A stretch of DNA of 64,000 bases from Monosiga brevicollis MX1 (taxonomy: Eukaryota; Opisthokonta; Choanoflagellata; Craspedida; Salpingoecidae): assembly GCF_000002865.3 (NCBI RefSeq), contig NW_001865039.1, forward strand, positions 848,791 through 912,790, read 5' to 3'. This document shows, one piece after another, positions 27,085 to 40,100 of the stretch. How positions within the stretch are numbered: position 1 is the stretch's first letter; each line of letters starts with the position of its first letter. Position numbers and translations under genes: made by a program. The notes under the pieces are model-generated. The model searched no databases, was not told the DNA's origin, and saw only the letters and a list, made by a program, of their open reading frames with translations.

Positions 27085-27898
27085 TCAAGGTGTGGTCTGA
27101 GGCATGGCCGGCAGGAGTGGCGGAAGTCGGCGCACCAGGTTCCGAATCACGGTTGCCTTCTTGCCTGCCTTTCTCTTCCGTCTCATGTTTGCTTTCCGAA
27201 TGTAGTGTATGTGTGTAATGTGTTTGTGTTGAGGGAGGCAGTTATTGTTTTCTTTTTTTCACGTGGTGATGGCAGTGCTGCGCAATGCCACGTGCCGTGG
27301 TGTATACTGATTGTCCACAAAAATGTCATTCATCATGCCGCCACCTCAGCGAGGTGCCCTCCTTTTGGTTTGCTATGGTGAGCTGATTTTATGGTTGAGT
27401 GCTTCGATGCTCTTTATCAAAATCGACTGACAGCGTGCACACTGGAGGTGGATGGCGCTCAGTCATGCTGACTATGCCAATCATTGAGACGCGATGGGGT
27501 TGATTGATCTGTTGATTGATTGACTTGCAGCACAACAAGATGAATAGGGCCGAACAACCAAAGGGCAGGCTGGGCTTGAGGCGCATTGGCACGTAAGCAT
27601 CATGTGATAGGTCCCGAGCGTCAGAAAGGTACACGGGAAATCGGATACTAAAAAACGGAAAGAAAAAGAATTATAGACATTGCGGCAAAACAAGGAGAGC
27701 ACGCGCTCGGCAAAGAGGTGGCGTTTTGTCCCAAGTCCGACCTGGGGTTGGTCCAAGCACACGGCCTGGCGCCACAATGCCGCAGTGAAAGAAAAATAAA
27801 TCAGGGTACAACTCAGGAAGCATCTTTACAAAACATTATCAAAATAAGATAGTGAAGCACATTTGGGCAAACGCGCGGACACTCTTTGTCTGCACGCT
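27085..27898. other. Spacer between convergent GH31-like and membrane-protein genes
   Basis: 3'-to-3' spacer; small open frames here have no recognisable features. AT-rich around 27640-27680 and 27780-27850. No RNA gene seen. Confidence 0.45.
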
Positions 27899-29455
27899 TT
27901 AAACACTGGCCGAGTCAGACGGAAGGCCGGCGACCGTGGCGTGTGCAGGTTCCTCAAAGGCGGGAGGACAGTGCTCGTCCGCTTCTTGACTAGTAGGTAC
28001 AAGGGCCAGCTCGATGTCGTCAATCTCGACCACATCAAGTCGTGGAAAGTGCTCTAAAGTCCATGCTTGGCCCACGCGGGGTGCACGGGTCCCGGTGGTC
28101 ATGACGATTTGTGTGGGTTCGTCGAAAGCGTCGTCCAACAGCTCCAGCTCGGTGCTTTGTTGAGGATCATCATCGAGCTGTGCGGCATTGAGGCATGACA
28201 AGTCCTCGGCAGCCCAGGCGGTGCTCGAGCGCGTTGTAGCGGCCAAGCCAAAGCGGCGACGCCACTCTGTGATGGCATCGTCTGTGGAAAACCATTCCCG
28301 TTCCTTCTCATTGATGGTGGTGGGGTCATTGAGGGTGTGAGTTTTGCTACGGGTGCTCCGGCGGCGGGCCACAAACGCCAAGAGCACGAGCACCAAGACA
28401 AGGAAGCCCGATCCCACACCCAGCGCCCAGGACCAGGATGAACTGAGGCTAGTTGCAGTAGAAGAGTGGCCCTTTTTGTCAGCATGCGTGGCCGACGGGA
28501 TGTGGGGCTGCAGGTACTCGCTGTCCTCCACCGGAGCTTCACGCAAATATGTGCGAAAGGCATAATCGTAGCCGGCGGCGGCAAAGTTGTTGCTACCACG
28601 AGTGTAGGCGTCGGCGACCATCAGACCAATGCGGTGGCGCTTTTGCTTGACGAGGTGTTCCGTTAGAGCCAAGGAAATAGCGTATGTGGTGTCAGCCTAC
28701 GGTGTGAGCAGCGTGAGTGTGAGGATAACTAACCAGGCTTTTTTTTTTTTTTTTGCAAGCAAAGGTTTGGTGATGCGGGGCAGGTCGTGATCGCACCTCC
28801 ACCAGCACAGGAACATCAAGGCTCCAGGTACGCCATTCGATACACTATAGCGTGAACGAGAAAGCTTAAAGCGTAAGGGCAGCAAGGGCGTCGGGCAACC
28901 CGGCTTGGTTGCGAGCTCGAACCAGACCAAAAGGCACGGCAGCATATTCGGAAAAGGCAACATACATCGTGGCCGGTGCAATCGCAAGCCTGCTGGACAA
29001 TTTGCTCGTGCAGAAGGTTGTCGTCATCAAAATAGGGAAAGGCCGAACGACCCGCGCCCGCGTAAATGGCCAAGCGTGCGTTGAGCTCATAGCAGCCTCC
29101 AAGGCTGTGATCGGGGCCGAGTTTGAGGGCAATCTGAGTTAGAGTCCCGTTGCGTGCAGGCGCAAAGCTCTGCCACACCCCGGCCAGAGGCAGCTAGTGG
29201 TGGATCAGGCAGCACCGGTCCGTGGGTAAGGGTAAGCAGGCATTTAGCGATCTAAACCAAGGGAGCCACACGATCGATCAGAAGGTTAAGAAGCATCCGA
29301 AGCTAGCGTACCAAATACGTGGTGGTCGTGGCCGTCTGGCTTTGGTCAATAAAGTCCTCGGTCGCGCCAAAAGGCAGCACCAAGAGGGTCAGGGCGAGGA
29401 TGGGCGATAGATCGAGCCAGGGGCTCCCAGCACCACGCCAAGCGACTCGACGCAT
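27899..29455 (-). CDS. Unrecognised type I single-pass membrane protein
   Basis: Four exons fit in phase: 29455-29312, 29193-28966, 28844-28797 and 28696-27899, 405 residues. The first exon encodes a signal peptide (PILALTLLVLPFGA). The extracellular part begins VWQSFAPARNGTLTQIAL and continues YELNARLAIYAG. The 'QSF-x(6)-G-x-LT-x-I' start with a later 'L-x-I-Y' strand recalls beta-sandwich binding modules, but I cannot name a family. The extracellular part has a few Cys and is followed by a Ser-rich stalk. One transmembrane helix lies at about residues 215-238 (WALGVGSGFLVLVLVLLAFV) with RRR on the cytosolic side. A roughly 165-residue acidic cytoplasmic tail (TELELLDDAFDEP) ends the protein. 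It is probably a surface receptor or adhesion-like protein; ligand and partner are unknown. The minus-strand A-run at 28741-28754 lies in the last intron. Confidence 0.7.
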
Positions 29456-30021
29456 TTGAATGGTGGTCTGCCTGGGCTCGTCGATAACCGTGCTGATGGA
29501 ATTCAGCGGTGCAGGATCAGCACGGCATTCAGCGATACAGGATGGGGGCGTGCGCAAATGCGTTGACCAGAGTGCTCGAGTGGAAACAAAGGGGGTGTAC
29601 GCCAGGGTCGCTCAGGGGCCCGACGTTCGAATAAGGGTGGCTGGCTCAACTGAAGAAACACGGCCTAAACAGAGGATGGGAGGAACACCGCCACTTGGCC
29701 CCTCTCATCAGACTCGAGCAAAAGGGAAACGAAAATGAAAACCCGCAATCATCGACGCAGGTGTGAAGTGCCCTCAAGATCCACAACAACTAGTGCTCTC
29801 CCCGCCCCCACCACGTTGACCTTAAGCAGGCGAGTGTGTGCTCTTTGTGCTCACAGCGATAAAGAGAGCAATAAAACAATCGATCTCTCCTGTCCGCCGC
29901 ATCCACCAAATGTTACATGCATGCATGCATCAACATCGCGTCAAGCAAGCTTCCAGTCTTCCCGAAGACTTGAAGACTGGTGTCAGATTCGCCTCAAATC
30001 CTCTCTCTCTGGTCCGACGTC
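29456..30021. other. Divergent promoter region, membrane protein / TMEM234
   Basis: Head-to-head spacer of about 570 bases. No additional gene supported; a TGCATGCATGCATC run lies near 29918. Confidence 0.45.
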
Positions 30022-30605
30022 ATGTTCGGGTACCTCTGTGTGATGGTGGCGGCGTTGTGCTGGGGCGGGACCAACCCGCTCATCAAGCGTGGGGCGCAAG
30101 GTATGCTCGATCTTGGTCACTGGTAGGTGGAGGGCACGGCCGGTTTCACAGCTCAATGGATTGGCGTTTATCGAAGATCATTCGCAGCACACCCGCGCGG
30201 CTGGCGTCTGGAATACCCTGCGAAACACCTTTGGCAATTGGCGCACCCTGGTAGGTGCTTGGTGGGTGTACGAGAGCGAGGAGCGATCGTGTGTATATGC
30301 GGGGGGTTGGGGCTCGCTTGCATCAGCAGGGACAGTGGTACTCATGTTGGGTACTCATGTCGGGCGGATGGGTTCAGGTGCCGATCGGAATCAACCAATG
30401 CGGCTCGGTGTTTTTTGCAGCGGGACTTCGCCATCTGCCTTTGTCTGTGGCAGCTCCTCTGACCAACAGCCTAACGTTTGGTGTGACGGGCGTGGTGGGC
30501 CACTGGCTCGGCGAGGCATCGCTTCAACCCCTGCAAGTTCTCGGGGTTGCCCTCATCATGCTCGGGGTCACTCTCTGCACCCTGGCTGAGCACCATCTGG
30601 CCTGA
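30022..30605 (+). CDS. TMEM234: TMEM234 family membrane protein
   Basis: Three exons in phase: 30022-30100, 30177-30250 and 30378-30605, 126 residues. TMEM234 proteins are small four-helix membrane proteins of the drug/metabolite-transporter-like superfamily. Marks are the opening helix MVAALCWGGTNPLIKRG (human AALWGGTQPLLKR), a short hydrophilic exon ending NTLRNTFGNWRTL, then PIGINQCGSVFFAAGL (human NQCGSLLYYL), LPLSVAAPLTNSLTFGVTGV (human LAVPICNSLAIIFTLIVG) and a last helix VLGVALIMLGVTLC. Transport activity is not established for the family. The middle exon start was chosen by phase: GAAG followed by ATCATTCG. Confidence 0.87.
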
Positions 30606-31026
30606 GACCACACGAGCATGTCGGCCTCTGCAAGGTCCCGCCCCCTTTTGCACGCTGCGCGTGTTGCAAACGCACGAGGCGTTGACGCGGGTACAACGAG
30701 TCGGACGACCAATGTGTGTGCTGGCTGTTTTAATAATATTTTACATGAAATGCCTGCCTGATGACGGTACGATGCGAAATCGGGTGGGTTGGGATAAAAT
30801 CAATTTAGCCAAAGCTGTCACAGCAAGGCATCAGGCCTTCATCATCTGGTACCCCCATCACACAGCCGGGCTCAAACAGGCAGGCGTACGTTGGCAGGCT
30901 CGATGAATTTACAATCAAGACAGCGATCGGGCCATCTCAACAGGGAAACAAAAGTAGGGGTAATGTAGGGCAAAAGTAGCCCCTAGGTTTGGATTGCAAA
31001 AAAACACATGGTCGAAACCCTAGTGC
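30606..31026. other. Spacer between convergent TMEM234 and NDPK genes
   Basis: Contains the TMEM234 3' end (AT-rich TTTTAATAATATTTTAC near 30729). No gene seen. Confidence 0.45.
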
Positions 31027-31668
31027 TTACTCGTAGATCCAGGACTCGGTGACCTGAGTCCACTCGGCGACCTCACCCTCACCGAACCAGAGGGCAATCT
31101 CCTTCTCGGCTGACTCGACGGAGTCGCTGCCGTGGCAGATGTTGCTGTCACAGACAAAGCAGGCAAAACAGAAATGACAATGAGAAGTATGAAATGATGC
31201 CAGATTGAGATTGCGCTTGTAAGGTATCATCAAAGAGTAAAGCCCCGCCCCCCCGCACAACGAACGAGCCGTGGTAATGGAACACCAAACCCGGAAAAAA
31301 AAAAAAAGTCAGGAACCGATGTCTTACCGGCCAACCTCAATGCAGAAGTCACCACGGATGGTGCCGGGCAGAGAGTCATCGGGGCGGGTCTCGCCGAGGA
31401 GCTTGCGGCCAGACTTGACGACGTTGGTGCCCTCCCAGACCATGCAGACAACGGGGCCCGAGGCCATGTACGAGACGAGTCCAGGGAAGAACTTCTTGCC
31501 CTTGAGGTCAGCGTAGTGCTGCTCGAGGAGCTCCTCGGTGGCCTGCTTCAGCTTGAGAGCGCAGAGCTTGAAGCCCTTCTTCTCGAAGCGGGCGACAATC
31601 TCGCCGACCAGACCGCGCTGAACGCCATCGGGCTTGATCATGATGTAGGTACGCTCACGGGGGGCCAT
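31027..31668 (-). CDS. NDPK: Nucleoside diphosphate kinase (group I NME)
   Basis: Two exons, 31668-31328 and 31144-31027, give 152 residues, the normal length for a hexameric group I NDPK. The enzyme passes the gamma-phosphate from ATP to other NDPs through a phosphohistidine. Visible marks are [20 protein letters not shown], the Kpn-loop region, [29 protein letters not shown], and the active site [16 protein letters not shown] with the catalytic His, ending WIYE. The ATG (MAPRERTY) is directly before the conserved start. The promoter is shared head-to-head with GPATCH1. Confidence 0.97.
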
Positions 31669-32051
31669 GGCTGCGGTCTGAAGCGATAAAGAGTCTTCAA
31701 GGAAATGGGCTAATGTTGAAAGAGGGAGGAAGACACGTCGCGTATAACACGTTCCACAATACACGTGGGTATCTTTTTCGCAAGTGGGGACAAACACCAT
31801 GTGAGTCGGGCTGGGGTGCGGGAGAGACTGGTAGTCTTGGTGCAGACTCGAAGAGATATTCATATGTCAGACTTTTGCTGGACGTCGATGATGATCGTTT
31901 TTTATTTTTTTTTTATTTTTTTTTCGGCTCGGGCACTCGATCGTCTGTCGTGTCTTGGCGGTCTCGACCGAACTTGGGCATGGTGCTGAGCAGCAGCAGC
32001 AGTGTACACAGTGGGTAGCATTCAGGGAGCGTTATTGAGTGGATCGACACC
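31669..32051. other. Divergent promoter region NDPK / GPATCH1
   Basis: About 380 bases between two outward-facing ATGs. It includes a T-rich tract at 31898-31923 and a CAG run near 31990-32003. No extra gene. Confidence 0.5.
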
Positions 32052-35000
32052 ATGCGTGAAGATGGAACTTACTGCTTCTTTGGCACGCCCATTGAGATTG
32101 ATGAGGAAGATGAGCCCCTCAAGAAACGCGTACGTATTCCCAAGACACTCTGGGCCCGTGCTCTGGACCTCCCGCTGGTCCAAGAGCAGCTCACCTCTGC
32201 TTGACACAGTTCTCATAATCATGTGTCGGGCCGATGACAGGTGGCAGCCCACGACCAAATTGTCACCGACAAGCAGGGCCGGCGTCGCTTTCATGGCGCA
32301 TTCACTGGAGGGTTTAGCGCCGGCTACTACAATACCGTTGGCACCGCGGAGGGCTGGGCGCCTTCCTCTTTCACATCATCGCGCCAACGTCAGCAAGAAC
32401 AGCCTGGGCGCCATGCCGCTGCACCCAGTGGCTCGGGTCGTGCGCCCGCCCAAAGCATCACCGACTTTATGGACGAGGAGGACATGGAGGATTTCGGTAT
32501 CGCCCCAAAGCAAGTACGGACCACCGGGGCATTTGCCGATCCCGCAGCCGATGCCGGGCCCCGCAGCAAGCGCAGCAAGCTGCTCACGCACGACTCAAAA
32601 GCCATGGCCTACCTTCAAAATCTAATTCAACCAACCAAGGAGAATATTGGGGCCAAGTGCGTTGGCGGCATCTTCTTACTCAGCACCACGTTGCGGCACG
32701 CGGCTGCTCGCTCGCCCTGACGTCTCGGTCCACTCACTTCTTCCAATCGGATGCGCGCCTGCAGAATGCTCAAGGGCATGGGTTGGCGGGAGGGCCAGGG
32801 TATCGGGCCCCGTATTCCCGCTCGGCGCCGCACACCGGGCCATGTACGTCTGGTTCCGCTCGTCCCAACTCAATGCCTGACTTTCGGGCGTTTGTGGCGT
32901 GTACCCCACCCATTGTTCCTGCTCATTGGCGGGTAAATACTCTTGGATCATGGTGCTATGTCATATGTAGAGTGAAGCAGCTGATCCGCGTATTTTTGAC
33001 GATATTGCGGCTGCGCGTGGCGTCTCGCTCGCTCCGCGAGACACCCGCACCACCAGTTTTGATGCCAAGGACAATTTCTTCGGCATTGGCTATCGGGGAA
33101 TGACTGCAGCGGTATCAAGCGCAGCCCGGCCCGTGCATTTCATTGAACGTGAAGACGCTTGCATGCGGTTGTTTTCACTCACAGGCTCGATGGAACCCGT
33201 TTGCCTTTTCTGCTTAGGACTTGCATCTTGACACCAAACGGCGAGGCATGGGGGGCATTGGCGTGGGTGCCTTGGAGGAAGCCGATGATGACATTTACGA
33301 GGATGAAGCCGCCGAGCGCTCCCAGTATGATCGCATCATGGGTGGCGAGGCACCGGATTTGAGGCATCATCCCGCCCAGCAGCGATTGAGCGGCCCCGCT
33401 CAGCTCGCCCTCAAGGGCCCCATTGACGATTTCTCCGGCCCATCCCGCTTCGCTCTCTCTGGCTTTGTGGCGCCGTCCAATCCGCTGAATACAAAAACGG
33501 TAGGTCAAACCAGCACCCATCAGCAGAAGCAGGTTTCCCTTCCGCACCGCTGCTTGGCATTTGTGCTGTTTTGCTCATCAATGCCTCGGTGCTACTTGCA
33601 CGGCTGGGGCCACTTGCATCAATGCAGGTATATCCTGGTCATCGACCCCCCAAGGACTGGTCACCTTTTCACAAGTTTGATGTGCCGGGCCCGTTCTCAA
33701 ATGGATCACTCTCGCGACCTGCCCAACATGGTGAGCAAGCCGAATATCACCTTTGTCATCGATTCCATGTTCTTGTTACTGTTTTTTGAGGGCGAGCCAG
33801 TCAAGAGCTAACACAGTGATGGGTGTCCTTTTGATTTTGTGGCTGCAGCCATGAATCACTTGAGCGCTCGCCAGCGTGCTCAGCTGCTCGGCGAGCAACT
33901 GGATGCACCCCGACCCAACATTTTTGAAGCTTTTCAACCGTCTGCGCTTGCGGCCGATCGTGTTGGGACAGCAGTGGAGCAGCAAGAGCCCCCAACTTCA
34001 CGATCACACGATCCACTCACCTCCAAGCACGCTCTTTCAGAGATGCAACAGAATGCCTTTCGTCCTTTTCGGACAGATGCTGAAAAGCAGGTGCGACGCA
34101 GATGGCACTCTCGTTTTACTTTACTTGCAAGCAGGAACAGCCTTTCCAAGCAGTGAGGGAGGAGGAAAAGAGAAATCGTGTTGCATGGAGTGTGTCAAAG
34201 TTCAGCGCCCACCATCTTTGTGACTCATGCTCACCTTGTGCCTGGTTTGAACCCCCCCCCCCCCCCCCCCAAAAAAAAAAAANNNNNNNNNNNNNNNNNN
34301 NNNNNNNNNNNNNNNNNNNNNNNNNNNNNNNNNTAAAACCCCCCCCCCCCCCCCCCCGAAACAAACAAACAAACAGCGGCGGTATGAAGCCTATATGCGA
34401 GGGCATCCCGTGCGTGCACGGCACCACAGCGCCATTGACCACGACAATGAATTGCGTGAATTTCAACAAGCCAAACGTCTCTACAAACCCCTATCTCGCG
34501 TGATGGCTCTTCGATTCCAACCTGCGACCAAGAACACTGAGCCAGGTCAGCCTAGTTTTCCCCAAGCATCTTCGGCCGGAAACAGATTATGCTTTGAATT
34601 GGCAATGGGCTCATGTGGCGGCGGGCCTTGTTTGCGCTCTGATCTGATCGTGGGAGAATTAGGCAGTGCACGCGAAGAGCTGGCCGAGCGCGAGGCAGAA
34701 GAAAGTCAACAACAAAGCGATCGCCAAACAGCCGTAGGTTTCCCGATGTCAACATACCTTGTGACAAGCGGCGTATTGGTCACGACGCGCTGCTTGTTGG
34801 GACCCTCAGGCAAAAATGAAGATGTTTGGGAAGCTCACCCGGCGTGAGGTTGAGTGGCATCCCCATCGCCTTCTCTGCCGCCGTTTCAACTTGGCAGACC
34901 CCTATCCCAAGGTAAGATTCTGCCTTTCATCGCCCAGACATTGCCCCTGTTCTGGGTTAGCATTTGGGCAAGCCATTTCTAGATGCTAATGCTGGAACTC

Positions 35001-36227
35001 GGCCATTTGGGTGCATCACCCTCGCACACTGCCCGATAGTCTGGCATTGTTGGTGTCGTTGCAGAGGACCAGGACCGTGGAAATCGCCGAAAGAGTCGAT
35101 GGGATGATGTCGGCCGTTTGGATGCGGACACGTTGGTCGCTGCCGGCTTGACCGCAGCAGCCTCAGCCGAGCAGACTCGGCAAGCGCAGGCCGATGTGCG
35201 TCAAGATCAGACGGCGCAGCAGGCTCAAATGCGCGAAGCCCCTCCGCAGCCGGCTCGTGCCGCGGCACTCTCCTCAACTGCCGAGCGAGAGGCCATCGAA
35301 CACGAAGCCCAGGCAGAGCTCGAGCGCTTGCCACCTCGGCCCGCGGTCGATCTTTTTGCTGCTGTCTTCGATGCCAGCTCCGATGAGGATGAGGATGATG
35401 ACGAGGACACTGTAACTGAAGCAAAGGGCAATGAATTGGAACAGCCACAAGTGGAATCGCAGGCACAGGTTCAGGCACCAGCGGCAGCTCAACCTTCGGC
35501 ACAGCAAGCGGCCAGCGGTGGAGGGGGACAAGGCCTAGAGGTGACTGCAATTGCTCCCAGCACTAGTTCAGCACCTTCTAAGCTTGGTCATGGGTCACCA
35601 AATCTAGGGATCACCCCACCTCCAACCGCTCCTGAGGCTCGCGCCGACCCAGACGCCAGTAAACCCGTCTACGTCAAAGCCTCGCAGCGGCGTGCCGCCC
35701 AGGAGGCGCCGCGGTTGACGCTGCAGTCCCACCACCCCTTAGCTACAGGCCTCGCTGTGCCTGTGGTCCGAGCCACCTCCGACAAATTGGAAATCAGTTT
35801 GCAGCACCTCGGCACACACGACGAGGATGATTGGGTTGAAGCGCCGCGCGAGGATCTTCTCCACAAACTCAAGAAAAGCAAGGATAAACGTGAGCGCAAG
35901 AGCAAAAAGTCCAAGAAGCACAAGGACGACGATCGCAGCCACCGCCACCGCCATGAGCGACACAAAAGTGGCAAAAGCAGCCGCCGAAGGGCCGCTAGTA
36001 CCAATCATGAGAGCTCAGAAAGCGAGGATGAGGCCACCTCACGTGCTCAGGATCGCCTCCTGCTAGAAAAATTGCGCAACGCAGGCGGTGTGGCAGCTCT
36101 TCAAGGCAGACGTTCTCCTCACTCGGAATCGGCTCCTGCCCGCCCTCCCGTACCCAAAGAAACGTCGGCGCCTTCCTCCACTGCTCAACAGGCTCGGCCC
36201 CGACCCCGTGCCGTGGATTTCATGTAG
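32052..36227 (+). CDS. GPATCH1: GPATCH1, G-patch spliceosomal protein
   Basis: Eleven exons keep frame: 32052-32129, 32241-32656, 32765-32843, 32971-33111, 33218-33499, 33628-33730, 33849-34090, 34377-34545, 34663-34733, 34810-34911 and 35067-36227, about 947 residues. GPATCH1 activates a DEAH helicase in late spliceosomes. Order of motifs: [39 protein letters not shown] (DUF1604 region), [16 protein letters not shown], the G-patch [73 protein letters not shown], then [20 protein letters not shown] and a Lys/Arg/His-rich tail ([20 protein letters not shown]). All appear in the same order in human GPATCH1. A gap lies in the 34091-34376 intron, so a small exon there could be missing. Confidence 0.94.
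34283..34333. other. Assembly gap (51 N) between homopolymers
   Basis: N run in a GPATCH1 intron, preceded by a C run and an A run and followed by TAAAA and another C run. It is likely a sequencing stop at homopolymers. Confidence 0.98.
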
Positions 36228-37124
36228 ACTGTACGCCCAAGCTTATTGACCTGCTTTGGGGCAAGCAGAGCTGCCCAAACAGTGTTTTTATGCAAATCCT
36301 GGTCTTGTCAATCCATGTATCATCCATCATCAAGTCTCAATTGTTGTTGAAGAACTCGGCCCGCTCTCGCTTCCTGTTCCCATCCCCGCTCGCCCCCCGC
36401 CTATCCAAAACGAACCAAAGCCTTCCTTTGGGAGCTCTCTGTTGGTGTAAATTGTTGACAACACTTGTTCACACAACATCAGTTTTTTCTCTTTTCTTCC
36501 CAAAATAGTTTGCAAGCGCGTTCTTTCAAGCCTCTGAATTCCCTTGGTTTCGAGTCAAATATCCCAGTCCTTTGTTTCACGCCCTGTCCTCCTCTCTGAA
36601 CCGCTGCCCGTTTTTTTTTTTTTTTTTCTCTCTCTCACACTTTTTGCTTTCTTTCTTCTCTCCGCACCTCCTGCTGTGGCGGCGGGCTCTCATCTTTTCC
36701 GGTCGGCTGGGCAGCGTCAATTGGCTGGGCCCCGGGTACAGGGGCCCGCTTCAATGCCAAGGGCGTTGGTCAAGTCAAAGCTTGGTTTTCTCATGGTAGG
36801 TTTTTGATTATCCCAATGATCTGGGGCCGATCGACCCCCGTCCCAACCGCTTCTTCAGACCCCATGGACCTTGTGCGACTGTGCGGTTGCCTGCCATCCC
36901 TGCCCCTCCCAATACGACCGATCATATCCAAGTCTCAAAGCTTACTGTTGCTCGTACTTTGCTCAATTTCATCTTCGCCCTTTGTTGCCCTCCCTTTTTC
37001 AGTGGCCGACCTGCTGAATTTTCAGCCTCAACATTCGCGCTCGCTCGGCTCCCCGATCATCCCACAGACGGCATCCTGCAGGGGGCATGGGCCTTTGATT
37101 CAGTGTTGAGGAACACTCGTGGGC
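36228..37124. other. Pyrimidine-rich spacer upstream of the PACT-protein gene
   Basis: About 900 bases with long C/T-rich stretches and a T run at 36610-36627. It should contain the GPATCH1 3' untranslated region and the promoter/5' untranslated region of the next gene. No supported coding exon. Confidence 0.45.
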
Positions 37125-40100
37125 ATGTCCGACGATCTTGACGCAGCTGCAAAGGCTGCCGCCAAGGCGGCGGGCGCACAGCGGCTGAAAAAGTTTCGCA
37201 ACAAGACCCGTGCGCGCACCAAGAAGCCTTCAGCTCAACTGAGTGAGGGCGTGCCTGCGGAACCCTCGGGCGATCACAACTCATCGGCTTATGCTACCCC
37301 CGAGGGGTCACCAGCGGGCAGCAGTGGTCATTATCAGTCAGACGCGGGATCAGCTACACAGGATAGCGATGCTGATCCCGCATACCCTGACTCAAGCTCG
37401 GCAGCATCTGATCACTCGGCATACCACGAGTACATGAACGTGGATGCCATACCCACCAAGCCACACAGCGCCGACAATGATGCCCTCTCAGGACCGGGTA
37501 GTGAGAGAGAGTCCGGTCCCTCTTCGCCTGATGCAGACAGCTACACGGTATTTCATTGCCAATTCCTTGTTGCGCCTCAGTTCCATGTACATGAAGACAG
37601 GGGCGAGAGGGAATTTGTTGCCTGCCCGCCTTGCTTCTCAAAATCAAAGCACGCGAAGGATCATGCGCTCGATTAATGCTTCCGCTCATTGACGTGTCTT
37701 TAGTCTGAACGTATGACAGAGCAAGTGCTGCGACGGCTTCAATCTGATCAGCTGCGCGAGGAACGCATTAGCGATGCTGCCTTTGCGATGAAAACTGTGC
37801 GTCGTATTCAGGCGTCCCATCTCAAAGCATTTTGGTGTTTTGTTGATGATATCATGTACTCTCACCAGCTCCAATGTCATCGTCATGCAATCAGGTCTCA
37901 AGCAAGGACGCTCGCGAGGAAGTGACCGACCGGCAGCGCTTTGCATCCTTGCGTGCAAAAATGCATGCCAAAGTGCGTTTGCTCTTTGCTAGGCCCAGCC
38001 TTTGCAACTTTGTGCTGCATAGCGTCAGGTATTCTGGACCATTTTTGTTCTGAGGTCTTGTCTCATTCCAGCTCGGACCACATCTTCTTGCCCTGCTGGT
38101 CGTGCAAATTGTAGGAGTTGCAACGCCTGGATGAGCTGCCTTTTAAGTCTTTGGCCGAGCTTTCTGAAGCGTTAGAGGAAGAACGCCGTCGCTTTAAGGC
38201 AACATATCGGATTATTAAGGCGCTCGAGGGCCAGGGTGCTCCGGCGGATGAGGCGAAGGAGCAACATGAGCACTGCAAACTCATTATTGGGCACATTAAA
38301 TCCCTCATTGAGGAGGCACGCCAGGACGATGACTGGTCATCTGACATGGACGCCAGTGCAGGTGCAACACCGCAAGATTCTATGGTCCCAGTCACCGTTG
38401 AGGGCGCCACAGGGCCCGAGCCACCGCAAACACCCATGCGTGCACTTCCCGCTCACGTGCAGCAAGTTTTATCTGCCAATTCAGCACCTGGCACCCCCGG
38501 AAATCCCGGGGAATGGGCGAGCTTGCCAAATCCAGCACGTGGTGTTCTGGCAACTCCCGACAGTCATGGTCTGCAGCGGCTGGAGATGCTGACCGATGCT
38601 GCTTTGCGCACGGCTAGCTCAGACGATATTCGACAGCTGGCCCTGTACTGTCAATCTCTTCATTCGGAACGCGATGAGTTGCGACAGGAGGCCAAGAGCA
38701 TGCGGTTGCGTCTGGCCACAACATCCGATCGTGAGCTTGCTTTGGCGGGCGACGAGTTGCAGGCCTATGAATCAACTCTGGATGAGCTCCGTGATGAGAT
38801 TTCAGAGCTCCGTGATGCCATCGAGGGGGTTCATGCACAAATTCACTTGGTAGCGGAGCGCACAGAGGTTGATACTGACCTAGAGGCTGTCAAAGACGAG
38901 CAGGTGGAGCGTCTTCGGCAAGATGCTATGAACCTCCTCCGCGACTATTTAGAGCAGTGGCAAGCCCATGTGCCATATGTCGAACACTCTGAGTCTCTCA
39001 CAAGTGATTTGGAAGCAACGCGAAGTGCTTTGGAACAAGCAAATGCCGATTTGGAAGAAGTCACAGCTGAGCGTGCCCTTCTGCAGGAGGAGTTGCAAGC
39101 TGCTCAATCAGACGCGCATGGTCTGACGAAGAGCAACGAACACTTGAAGAGGGAGTCTGAGGCTTTTGAGGCACAACTTAAGAGGCTTGAGTTGAATGTC
39201 TCAGAGCAATCTCAGAAATACGAAACGGAGGTGCATGAGTTGCAACGCGAGCTGGAAGAGTCTAAAACAGCGAGCGTCGCCAGCGCTGCACAGTATGAGG
39301 AAGAAATTCGCCAACTTCGCACAGCAATGGCAGGTGCTGAGCATGGATTTGAAGATGCCAAGGCGGGGCTGGAAGGCGAGGTGTCGCGACTGCAGAGCGA
39401 GCTGGATGCGGCCCGCGCGCAACATGGCGCATCAACGTCCGAGCTGGAGACGGCCAAGGCGGAGCTGGAGAGCGAGGTGTCGCGACTGCAGAGCGAGCTG
39501 GATGCGGCCCGCGCGCAACATGGCGCATCAACGTCCGAGCTGGAGACGGCCAAGGCGGAGCTGGAGAGCGAGGTGTCGCGACTGCAGAGCGAGCTGGATG
39601 CGGCCCGCACGCAACATGGCGCATCAACGTCCGAGCTAGAGAGCGAGGTGTCTCGACTGCAGAGCGAGCTGGATGCGGCCCGCGCGCAACACGGCGAAAC
39701 AACGTCCGAGCTGGAGACGGCCAAGGCGGAGCTGGAAGGCGAGGTGTCGCGACTGCAGAGCGAGCTGGATGCGGCCCGCGCGCAACATGGCGCATCAACG
39801 TCCGAGCTGGAGACGGCCAAGGCGGAGCTGGAGGCGAGGTGTCGCGACTGCAGAGCGAGCTGGATGCGGCCCGCACGCAACATGGCGCATCAACGTCCGA
39901 GCTAGAGAGCGAGGTGTCTCGACTGCAGAGCGAGCTGGATGCGGCCCGCGCGCAACACGGCGAAACAACGTCCGAGCTGGAGACGGCCAAGGCGAAGCTG
40001 GAAGGCGAGGTGTTGCGACTGCAGAGTGAGCTGGATGCGGCCCGCGCGCAACATGGCGCATCAACGTCCGAGCTGGAGACGGCCAAGGCGAAGCTGGAAG

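Noticed and set aside
34102-34503. Open frames crossing the homopolymers and gap
   Set aside because: They run through N bases and poly-C/poly-A; the real exon starts at 34377 after the acceptor AACAG.
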